This document shows, piece after piece, positions 54,801-64,000 of a stretch of 64,000 bases of DNA. This stretch comes from Sporothrix humicola (taxonomy: Eukaryota; Ascomycota; Sordariomycetes; Ophiostomatales; Ophiostomataceae). Location of the stretch: contig WNYE01000040.1 of assembly GCA_021396245.1 (NCBI GenBank), forward strand, positions 124,001 to 188,000, read 5' to 3'. The translations under genes were made by a program, and so were the position numbers. Numbering within the stretch: position 1 is the stretch's first letter; each line of letters opens with the position of its first letter. Under the pieces are notes generated by a model. That model ran no database searches and was not told the origin of the DNA. It was given only the letters and a program-made list of their open reading frames with translations.

Positions 54801-55978
54801 GCTAGTGGTATTTGCCTATTTCCTTTTTGCTTGGGTCTTTTTGTGCTTTTTCTTTTTCCCATTTGCTTTTTTATGCCTTTTCGCTGCCGGTATTTTTCCC
54901 ACTGCACCACTGCACCACCGCACCAATGCACCCAGATACATACCCAGCGGTACTGTCAACCCAGTCTCTCCCCATCTCCGTATTCTCTCACCCCCCTCCG
55001 TCGATCCACCCCATCTGATCTGCCCTGGCCTGCCCCCAGTTGTTTTGTGGGACTGGGCTCCTCTCTCTTGCTCTGGCTCTGTCTCCGGTCCTGGGTCTGT
55101 CTGTGTTTGTGGGTTGCCTTTTGTCTCTTTTTTTCTGACTCTGTTCCTTGTCCTCGCTGCTTGTCTTGTCATGTCTATTTTCTGTCACTTTTCTCTCTAA
55201 GTCGCTGTGTCGTTGTCTTTTGTTCCTGCTTGTTTCTTTCTCTCTTGTTTTCACTCCTCACACGCCCCAGGATACAGGAGTACCTCGAGTACATTGTTTG
55301 CCTCCACCATAAACTACCCTCCTCTCTTCCCCGTCTCTCCACCCATCTGCATCTTGCGTCTTTCGTCCTGCGTCTCGGGTCTCTCCTCGCATCGTCTCCC
55401 CTCCTCTTCTCTTTCTCCTCTTTCCTTGTCGTTCACCACCCTTGTCCAACATCCTTGTCATCGTCCGTCGTCCTTATCCGTCGAGAAAAGAAAGCAAAAA
55501 AGAGGCAAGACACTCTAGACAGTCGAGACATACACACTCAACACCCACGCACCCAAGTCAAACATCCCAAGTCTGTCATCGACCATCCCGGACCCGTCGT
55601 CAACTATTTTATATCCAACGTCCGCCCGCTTTCTTGCCCATCGCCATTTCTCGTCTTGTCTTGCTTTTCCATTCTTTATATCCATCATCCTTTCCCATCT
55701 CCTCTCATCTCTCCCTCGACTCCATCTTCTTCATTCTTCTTATTCTCCATCTTCCCTCTTCATCCCTTCAACGTCTTTTCTTCCTCCTTTTCTCCCTCGA
55801 CAATCTCCACTCTCCACGAGTCTGTTAAAGTCTTTGCATCGATTTGTCTTTGAATCATTCACGTTGAGTCTCGTCGTCTCTTGATCGGGTGCATTTCCTT
55901 GCTGCCCTCTCCTCTCCCCCTTGTGGTCTATTCCACACAGCAACATCTCTTACTCGCTCTCTCACAACAACATTCGCC

Positions 55979-58148
55979 ATGGCTATCAAGACGACAACGG
56001 CCAATGTGCTCCAGCATGGCCACCGCCGCCGCGTCAACAAGCCCGTGCTTGTCCGCGGCAGCCAGCTGAGCGCCCGCTACATCACCGATCGCCGCATCAA
56101 GCACGAACGCAAGCTCCGCAAGCAGCAGCAGAAGCAGCAGCAAGAACGCCAGCAACAAGAACAGTCCGCCGCCTCGTCCGCCACCGCCACGCCCGAGCCG
56201 TCCACGCCGCCTTGTGAATCGACATCGTTCCAGGGCATGACCGCTGAGAAGAAGGAGGCTCTGCAGACGATTCTGGGCCGCACGCTCGACGACAAGGACC
56301 GGTCGGCCGCCGACATCCTGGCCACGCTCTACATGACTGGTCTGCTCGACCGCAAGACGCCCGCTGCATCTGAAGCATCCGGCGCCTCCACTCCCATTCG
56401 TGAGTTTTGTCCCCCTTCATGTTTATTTGAATTTCACTAACAATACAGACGAATATGATGTTGAGCCCTCCAAGGTTACTCTTCCCAGCATGCAGCAGAC
56501 CGAGGTGATGCTCGAAGTCTGGCGCTCTGAACGCAGTGCCAAGTCGGCCACTGCCACTGACTCTGCACCTGTTGCTGAGATCTTGAACGCTGCCGATGTT
56601 GAGCCCACCACTGCTCTGCCGTCGTCTCCCATGACCCCGGCTCTGTCTTCTTCCTCATCTTCGTCGGCCATGGCCAGTGCCCGGTCGTCCTTCTCCATTG
56701 GCTCGCCTGTTTCTCAGTACGCTCACATGCCCTCCCCCTTGGGCCCGCCGCCGCCGCCTTATGATGCCTGGCGCAAGAGCATTGGTGTGTCTCACGGTGA
56801 GGCCGCCCCTGTTCCGTCCATGTCGGCTCAGGCTCCTCTGCCTGCTCCCATTCCCAGCAAGGTGACTCAGAGCCCCTTCTCGACCTACGAGCAGAACTAC
56901 TTCTGCTCTTCTCGCAACAGCAGCAACAACAGCAGCAACAACAACCGTGATGGGCCCAACGGCATGCCCTCGCCTCCTCAGTCGCCTACGGATGCTGGCC
57001 GTCCCAGTGAGTACAGCTACAAGCCGGCCGCCCCGACGCTGCCGACTCTGCCGTCGCTTGCCAACCTGCCCACGCCTCCTCAGTCGTTCTCGGCCTCGAT
57101 GCAGCCCGCTCCCTACCACCACCAGCAAGCCCCTTACCACTCACACTCGGCCTACCAGCCCCGCTACCACCCTCAGTATGAGCTGCCTGCTCCCATGCCT
57201 ACTCACCGCCGCAGCATCCACGGTGGTGCCGAGGACATTGCCACGACTGTCGTCACTCTGCCGCCTCCTGGTATCGGCTCTCGCGAGCCCCTGACTCCTG
57301 TCTCTCCCCTGACTCTGCCCAGCGCTTTTGGCCGCCGCTCTACCATGCCCACCATGCCCAGCGTCGCCACCATGATCAACGGTCCTTACCATCATCACCA
57401 CAACAGCCCTCGCATGGCTGCCAAGCTTGATGCTCGCCGTGACCGCCTCTCGTCGTCGGCCTCGTCGCCTTCGACCACCAAGAAGGCCATGCCCAAGCCG
57501 CACTGCAATGTCAAGTACGAGACCGCCGAGCTCGACTTTATCATGTACCAGCGCACGACCAAGAACCGTGCCTGGGACGATGTGACGGCTTCCTTCAACG
57601 CCGCTCTCCCGCGTCTTCGCCAGTACGCCGAGATGGACTGTGCCCGCCTGGGTGCCGCTCCCGGCTCGACTTCTCCCGGTGGCGCCGACAAGATGGACCG
57701 CTACCGTGCCCGCCCCGAACGCACCACGCCCGGTCTGCAGGCCTCGTACTACCGCCAGCGCCTGGCTCTCCCCCTGCTGGACGAGAGCGGCCAGCTGGTC
57801 TTTGACGACGCCACCAACAAGCAGCTCTTCACAGAAGTCATGGTCCGCGACGACAAGAGCCGCAAGAAGCTGCGCCGCACCATGACGGGCCCCACCGCCG
57901 TGGCCCCCTCTTCTTCAGCTGGCCCTTCCTCCAAGGTCAACCCCGACGACGCTCGTGTGCACCTGGTGCTCTACTTCCCCGAGCGCGTCACCTACTACGA
58001 CTACTGGTTCGTGTCCGAGGAGGACAAGGCCCTGGCCCGCCAGCGCACGTACGAGCGCAACATGCAGCGCCACCAGCGCGGCCTGCCCTCGTGGCACCCG
58101 AGCAACGACGACCCGGACTCGGGCATCCTGACCCGGGGTAAGGAGTAA
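55979..58148 (+). CDS. Unrecognised protein with a SANT/Myb-like segment, candidate regulator
   Basis: Exon 1 is 55979-56399 and exon 2 is 56449-58148, separated by a 49-nt intron (GTGAGT donor, CTAAC branch site, CAG acceptor); 706 residues. No family could be named. The N-terminus is basic then Gln-rich (KQQQKQQQERQQQEQ). Residues 170-480 are disordered, rich in Ser, Pro, Tyr and His, with an HHHH run. Residues about 494-585 show the pattern Y..AELDFIMYQR..K.RAWDDV...FN followed by TTPGLQASYYRQR, which resembles a SANT/Myb helix-turn-helix with a closing R...LQ.RYYR helix. A second conserved-looking block, HLVLYFPERVTYYDYWF, lies near 645. The ATG context (CGCCATGG) is good and follows a long CT-rich leader. 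The 20 kb empty upstream region is typical of genes with complex control. DNA binding is inference only. Confidence 0.8.
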
Positions 58149-59102
58149 CTTTCCTCCTCTCATTCTCATCCTCCACCTCACCCGACGCCCGCGTCTTGTA
58201 CAATATTGTTTTCGTTCATTTGCTTCTCGTTTTATTCCCCGATACGTCCGTCTTACGTGTCTCTCACTATCATGTCTTCGCTTTGCTTTTACTGCTTTAC
58301 TGCTTTCACTGCTTTCTTCTGCCTTCTTTACATTCTTTCTGTTCTCAAAAAGTTTCCCTCTTGCATTCGCACACGACAAAACATGACAAGACAACATCCC
58401 ATTGCATAGCACACCTTGCATACCTTGCATCAGCATTTGCATCCTGCATCCCGCATCACCCAAAGCGAGCATTTGGCCCAAAGACAAGACAACTTTTCGG
58501 TCCAGCCCCTGTTACAAATACTTTCTTGTTTTGTTTTGTTTTTGCTTTTCCACCTGCTTTTCAGTTTCCAGTTTCTGCTTTTCCTGTTCCACCTTGTGGA
58601 CGTGTATGATGGGCTATCAAGAGTAATGTTCTTGCTTTGACTTTTCTGTTTACTTGTTTCTGCTATTTTATCAACGACGAAGGACGGCAACACCACAGCT
58701 GTGTTTGCAATTGTGTACGATTATACCTGTATATTATTACCTCGATATTTGCTTTTTCACCTTTGTTCATACTTTTGCTTTTCTGTTTTCTGGTTTTATT
58801 GTTGGCTTATTCTTCATAAGTTTCTTGATGTGTATGGTATGGAAAGAGATGAAAAAAGAGAAACAGGAATTATGGATTATATATGCTTTCTTTGCTCACC
58901 AACAATAACAAGCCCCCAAGATTGAATCTTACAAACCTTGCCTTACATCTACTTGACCGTGAACTATTATTACTATTACCATTACTATTACTATTATTTT
59001 TCTCCTCAATATCACTCGATCACGCATACCGCTGGCTCCGTCTCGGAGGGTGTCTGCCTGTGTTAACATTATCGCAACTGCTTCACAGCTTATGAACACC
59101 AC
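58149..59102. other. Convergent spacer with 3' untranslated regions
   Basis: Two genes point toward each other here. The first 700 bp are T-rich, probably the 3' untranslated region of the SANT-like gene. A series of TTGCATNN words lies at 58405-58455. No gene was recognised. Confidence 0.45.
58964..58998. repeat. ATTACT trinucleotide-like microsatellite
   Basis: Alternating CTATT and ATTAC words form an imperfect (ATTACT)n run ending in a T-stretch. Confidence 0.75.
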
Positions 59103-59975
59103 TTACACTCTGTAGACAAACGGCATGGGCCCTGCCTCTATGGGAATAGGACCAGCCGACAGTGGCCGAACCGGCGACCACCAGCCGTGCTTGTTCGTGT
59201 CGTAGAAGCTCGTCCCAAAGGCGATGATCATCGAGATCAAGCGGAAGCCACTACACTGTTAGAAGGGACAAAAATCCCGGTAGTGGAGGTAGACTCACAT
59301 TAAACATAATGAAAACAGACTCGTGGCGTTGGCAACATCCCTGACCGGCGTTGCCGGCCCGCTGCTGTACGAACTGTCGTACAGGTACCCGTACGGAATG
59401 TCCTGTACCTGCGGGTACTGCGCAATCGCCAGCATCGCAATCGCCAGGCCGTCCAGCACGGTGTGCCAGATGGCCACCGACCGCCGCCGCTCGTAGGGCC
59501 ATAGCGGCAAGGATGCGCCCCCCAAATCGGCCGCCAGGCTGGCGACGGCCGAGACCAGATAGGCCCAGGCGAAAATGTGGAAAGCTGCCGCCAGGACAAT
59601 CACGAGTGCCAAAAACGACAGGCTGGCCAACAGAAGGCCGACGCGAAAACAGACGGCAATGACGAGCCAACGGGGGCGCTGCTCCCTGCGGCGGTTGCCA
59701 AACATGCTGGCCAACCAGGAGGGGCGTTGGCTGTTGGTATTCTCGTCATTGTTGTCGTTCTCTGGAGGCGCCTGAAAGTCAACACGTCGTGGCAGCTGCT
59801 GTGGTCCAGGTGGAGATTGCTGTTGCTGTTGGGGATATGGGACGTAAGATGCCGGCGGTTTCGGTGGGAGAGGATCGGCTGGCGGTGCGCTCGTAGGCTG
59901 GGTGCTCCAAGTCTCCGGGCGGTTGCCATCTGGAAATCTTTCCTTTTGGGTATGTAGTTCAATATGGGCTGCCAT
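59103..59975 (-). CDS. Four-helix membrane protein, second paralog
   Basis: Exons 59975-59299 and 59250-59103 (48-nt intron, GTGAGT donor, TAG acceptor, phase 2) encode 274 residues. Residues 1-95 are disordered, Pro/Gln-rich and cytosol-like. Four membrane helices are predicted at about 103-131, 135-156, 167-187 and 216-238. Helix 2 ends with ADLGGASLPLW. The C-terminal 35 residues after the last helix include HGWWSPVRPLSAG. It aligns through all four helices with the product at 17388-18273, including the intron position and phase, so the two are paralogs. The topology is MARVEL-like but no named family was recognised. The ATG at 59975 is chosen because the codon at 59996 is TTG. Confidence 0.85.
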
Positions 59976-60699
59976 CGTGGATGCTACTGTCGACAATAAT
60001 CGTAGAAAAGGTACTTGGTGATTTCCAGATCGTGGTTATGGCAGACGGCGACACATCACAAGAGTTGGGTGACAGGGCAACATATAAATGTAGCATGGTA
60101 GAACCTACGATTGAAAATTGCAATGTATGATTGTCACAAAAGCGGCCAATATACCATCCCTCGGGCGCAGACAGATCAGAGCATCTCAGAGCATCTTGTT
60201 GCTGTGCCGCAGAGTGGCCGAACCTGTACGAAGAGCGAGACAGCTGCTGCCTGATCAAACACGAGAATACAAAATGGCAGACAATACAAGCTTTCGTAGC
60301 CAAACATTGAAATCCTAGCAAAAATCCAGTGTGTGTAACATGATTAAATCGAGGCATGATGTGTACAAAGTTCTCAGCCACAAGGAACTCGTTATTACCC
60401 GGGATTGCTCAAACTTTACCGGTTCTGTTGGTTCTGTGCCGTTTTGTAACTGACTCCTTACAGTGCAATACGATTCATGGAGCATGCATTTTCAAAACTG
60501 CCGTTGTGTTTGCCAAAAATAATTCCGTCCTTATCACATGCAAACACATCTCACCGTGTTATTCAATCTCGTTTCCACACGTCGTTTTTGTGTGCACTTT
60601 GGTGAAATGCTAAAGCCACAAATACTTTCGTCTAGATGTTATATTTACAGCCGCTAAAAAGTATGAGGTACATATCCAATATATAGCACAGCCCTACTT
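59976..60699. other. Spacer between two minus-strand genes
   Basis: 724 bp with the promoter of the four-helix gene and the 3' end of the TBC gene. It is AT-richer near 60460-60690. Nothing else was recognised. Confidence 0.45.
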
Positions 60700-63640
60700 C
60701 TATTCGCCGTCCTTCTTGGGTAGAGCACGGCGAAGCGGCTCCAGTCCAAAGATCTCGTCGCTGGATACCGATGGCCGCGGCCGGCCATCCGACGATCCAT
60801 CCATTTGCGTATCTGCGAGAGGATCTCCACCGCCACCCAATGGCGACTGGTTCACGACTTCACCAAACAAAAAGGCATGGCGTGTACGGTTGGCGGCGTT
60901 TGGCCGTGGCGGCTTCTTGGGCGGTGAGGAAGAATGTGTGCTGTCGTCGTGGCCGCCGCCACTGCTGGCCGTATCGCCTGGTTCGAGCATCCACGAGAAG
61001 GAAGACTGGGCGAGTGTAGAGCGAGTCGGGATGGTATGCGGTCTTTGCTCCTGTGGTTCTTCTGCTGGTGGAGTCGGTCGTGTCGGTTGCGGGAGCACCA
61101 CCTCAGCCTCCTCTGGCTTTGGTGATCTGGTAGGCAATGCAGGAGCCTTCTTGGGGCTATCTGGCACGACTTCATCGACGTCCATGTCCATATGATCTCC
61201 GCCATCATCATTTTGACCATCGGTCTGGTTCAAGGGCGTCACCGGGATAGTGTCGTTGTCTGGGGCCTCACTCTGGAGCAGCGGAGTGCGAGGTGCAGCA
61301 CTCGGGTCGTCCACCGTCTTGGAGCCTGTAGATTCGCCGGGTGTCGACTCCTTCTCGGAAACCGACATCGCTGTGTCCTCGGTCGGACTGGCAGGTTGTG
61401 GTGGCTCCTCGACTGGCAGAGTAAGGGAAGAGTCCTCAAGATGCACTTTGACAAACTGCACCTTGGCAGCCGCCAGCTCCACCTCTTCAAGCCATTGTTG
61501 CCACTGCTGCTCTTGCTGTTCCCAGGCCGAACCCTTCTCAGGCTCGCTCTTCTCTTCGCCTGGCAAATCAGGAGCTGCCTTTGGTGGTGCAGCTCTCGCT
61601 ACAGTTTTCAGGGTTGTAACAGTGTCGTCAAGCATCTTGGCCAGCTGCTGGTTCCGGTGCTCTATGTCGGACATGATCCGCATGGCCTGCCCGTAGGACA
61701 TGCGCTTGCCGTCCGCTGTAGGCGAAAACAAAGACGAGGCTCCCCGGCCAGCACCGACTCCAGGGCCGCGGTTAGCCGCCGCAGCCTGTCTTGCCTCTTG
61801 GTAGCTCTGCGACATGTTGCGCTTAATCTCACCGACAGCGTCGCGTACAGCCCGGTTGATACCAAGCTTTTCGCCGCGTTCTAGCACACCCTTGGCCGCG
61901 CCTTGGAACAGGGCCTCCATGCCCTCGCGCTGGAACAGCCGCGACGATGCTGATGATGGTGATGCGGCATCGCCCCCTCCAGCCGGCAATCCCAGACCTT
62001 CCCCAGACCCCGACCCTTGGTTCGATCCGTGCCGCGATCCGCGTAGAGGAGATCTAGCCACCTTGAGGGTACGGCTCCGCAGACTACCCAATCCAGCGGC
62101 AAAAGCGGCTGCTGGAGTTGTCGGTCGTGATGTGCTGGCGGGCGAGCTGCCGGCAGGAGAGAAGACACGTGATGGAGCGCGCCCAGTATACTTCAAAATC
62201 AAATTTGATCCACCGGCCGCATCGAGGTGGTCTCGTAGGTAGATGGCATCGTCCACAAACGTGTGAGGACCGTGTGGTGGTTGAGGCGCCGGGTATTTGA
62301 GTAGTGACTGTAGTGCTACAGAGTAGTCCGCCTCGAGCACTGTCATGAAAATGTTAGCAATTGTGACCATAAGGAGTCAGTATATGGGGTGTACGTACAC
62401 TTCCATCGGATGCGGAGAAGCATCGCGACTGAGATGAGTGGAACAAGGTGCAGCTTGGGGTCAAAGGCAAACATGCTGTCCCACAGGATGAGGTGTTGCT
62501 TGAAGGGAAACTCGCGCCCAAACAAAAGTCGAATCCACCGAATCAGAAAGATTTGTGGCAGAATCTCAATGTTCTTGAGATGGATGGCCAGTTCCGGATC
62601 GACCTTCATAAGTGTGCCCTCGTGAATCTCTTTGCTCAGCTCGACAATCGCGCTCTCTTCCACCACTCCGCCTGCGGAGCCAGCCGAAGCTGCTGCCAGA
62701 GGGGCAAAGAGGTCGGTTGTCGTTCCCGTCTCGTGAGTTGCAATGCTGGCGGAAGCACCACTACCACTAGTACTGCTACCACCGCCGCTGCTCACCTCAT
62801 AAAATGCCCGCGCTCTGCTCATAATCTTGGAAAACAGCGCATACGCATCGTGCTCGAGAAAACAGCCGTCCAGCATCTCAATTATCTCTACATCCTCGGG
62901 TGCCGGCGCCCCGCGCAGGCTGCTGCTCTCAATGGCGTCCTCGTTGAGCACGTACACAAGCGGTGCCAGCAGCTCGTGCATACCCTGTCGGTAACCGCCA
63001 GCATCGGGGTTCTCCTTGCAGTACACAAAGAGGACGTCCAGGATGAGCATTTGGATCTCTTCCTGGTGATAGAAGGGGTCGTCGGGCAGACGCCGAACAT
63101 CTTGAAGAATCTCGGCACGCACAAGCTCGTCGCGCCGGAACGTATCCCAGGGGGACTACGCAGAATTAGTAACATGCCTTTGACAGTGCTTCGCAGGCGT
63201 GGCTTACCTCCGGATCGTCCGCCAGCGGATCGACCGTGAGTTCCGTCAGTTCTTCCGGGTGCTTGATAAACCGCATGTAGCTCCCGCGCAGCGCCTCGTA
63301 GTCCTCGCGGGTCTCGCGCAGCACAAGGACGTGGTCGTCCGCGGAGGAATCGTCACGGAAGAGCAAGAACGTCTTCCAGCAGACAGACCGCAGGCCGGCT
63401 TCACACGGGCTGCTGGGGCCATTGAACTTGACCGCCCGCTGCAGCGACTCGATTTCGCCGCCGTCTTTAAGCGTTTCCTTCCATCGCCTCCTGTGGAGTG
63501 TCAGTATGCTGTTATGAGAGGGCAATTGGGAGCCGTTGGGTAGGTGGCCGTCATGTGTATCGTAAAAGACTCGACGAGGCTCAAACGAGTCGAGTCACAT
63601 GGCTGGATTCCTCATACCTGCTTTCATCCAAAGTCCGCAT
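60700..63640 (-). CDS. TBC-domain Rab GTPase-activating protein, TBC1D5-like
   Basis: Four exons, 63640-63618, 63490-63208, 63155-62399 and 62339-60700, encode 900 residues, and the frame closes at every junction. The TBC domain spans about 35-380. It starts GLRSVCWKTFLLF, has the arginine-finger motif I118..D121..R124 and the glutamine finger Q159 in YRQG, and ends in LLKYP and FVDDAIYLRD. That ending, together with the short start DESRRRWKETL, matches TBC1D5 and its fungal relatives. A low-complexity Ser/Gly/Ala insert lies at about 235-285. The C-terminal half is disordered. Both catalytic fingers are present, so GTPase activation is expected. TBC1D5 acts on Rab7 in retromer and autophagy pathways; the same target here is inference. 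The ATG at 63640 lies in a 23-nt exon. Confidence 0.87.
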
Positions 63641-64000
63641 GTTGCTCGGGCGGATCCCGCTGTCTTCAGAAATAGAGCATCCACGTGTAAAGGGTGAGCA
63701 CAAAGAGTAAGGAGATATGAAATGACGTGGAAGTTCAATAAAAGAAGCAAGAGAGTCGGGATCTTGCCTTCTTTTTGTTTCCTCCTGACTTTCGATTGAC
63801 CGTCTAGAACAATGAAGTGCAATGGACGGTTCTCACACGACAGGCTTAGCGGCCTCGGGGCGCCAGTTTCTGAGCAGGTGCCCCGCTAGCCAAAGAAAGA
63901 GAGAAGGCTGGACGTTGACGACGGGCGCCCCACAACAAGTGCCCCCAACAAAGCGTCCTCAGCCTATCACATGGCTCCAACCAGGGGAGCTCTCAGGCTC
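63641..64000. promoter_or_regulatory. Upstream region of the TBC gene
   Basis: 360 bp to the window edge. It contains the minus-strand leader (pyrimidine-rich in the sense of the TBC gene at 63740-63790) and then a GC-richer stretch. No further gene is visible. Confidence 0.4.

Larger units (their letters stand above)
35864..55978. other. 20 kb gene desert upstream of the unknown plus-strand gene
   Basis: No protein gene, tRNA, rRNA or transposon could be supported across 20.1 kb. The open frames present are short or have the composition of translated CT or GA tracts. The sequence alternates between plus-strand pyrimidine-rich blocks (about 36540-36690, 37120-37460, 42100-42720, 43120-44060, 49020-50060, 52260-52520, 54780-55870) and purine-rich blocks (about 38080-38400, 41050-41420, 48440-48600). 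The flanking genes both read rightward, so most of this DNA is upstream of the gene at 55979. The 54780-55978 part looks like a long CT-rich 5' leader. Long non-coding transcripts or an extended regulatory region are possible but unproven. Confidence 0.5.

Noticed and set aside
54777..55853. 358-codon plus-strand open frame before the SANT-like gene
   Set aside because: Same CT-tract composition; best explained as the 5' leader of the gene at 55979.

Overview
The window is nuclear DNA from a filamentous ascomycete (Pezizomycotina, most likely a Sordariomycete). The evidence is short introns with GTRNGT donors, CTRAY branch sites and CAG/TAG acceptors, GC-rich coding sequence with long Ser/Pro/Gln-rich linkers, CT-rich 5' leaders, and genes on both strands without operons. 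The genus cannot be fixed from the sequence alone. No viral, plasmid, CRISPR, rRNA or convincing tRNA sequence was found.

Left part (2.8-21.6 kb) is a dense run of housekeeping genes. In order: an L-type lectin cargo receptor (-), the mitochondrial small Tim chaperone Tim13 (+), an NSRP1-type splicing regulator (-), a dienelactone-hydrolase-family protein (-), the mitochondrial DEAD-box helicase Mrh4 (-), a CBM48 glycogen-binding protein of the Mdg1/Crp1 type (+), the RNA polymerase II import factor Iwr1 (+), a four-helix membrane protein (+), a possible small two-helix membrane ORF (-), and an F-box/LRR protein ending in the CaaX box CAIM (-).

Middle (21.6-36 kb): a 6.5 kb divergent intergenic region separates the F-box gene from a large PAS-domain kinase (PSK type, +). 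It is followed by the tau55/Tfc7 subunit of TFIIIC (+), whose conserved C-terminal motif is split by an unusually long 784-nt intron.

Right part: 35.9-56.0 kb is a 20 kb gene desert of alternating pyrimidine-rich and purine-rich blocks, with short repeats and no supportable gene. It lies directly upstream of an unrecognised 706-residue protein with Gln-rich and Pro/Ser-rich regions and a SANT/Myb-like pattern, which is a candidate regulator. After that come a second four-helix membrane protein (-), clearly paralogous to the one at 17.4 kb, and a TBC1D5-type Rab GTPase-activating protein (-).

The observations most worth following are the gene desert and the unknown gene it precedes, the paralogous four-helix membrane family with a conserved phase-2 intron, the lamin/Ras-like CaaX end on an F-box protein, and a recurring intergenic motif TAYGGAGTAC. 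No pathway-level gene cluster is evident. Several genes fall into the broad area of nutrient and energy signalling (PAS kinase, F-box/LRR, CBM48 protein), but co-location is not evidence of joint function.
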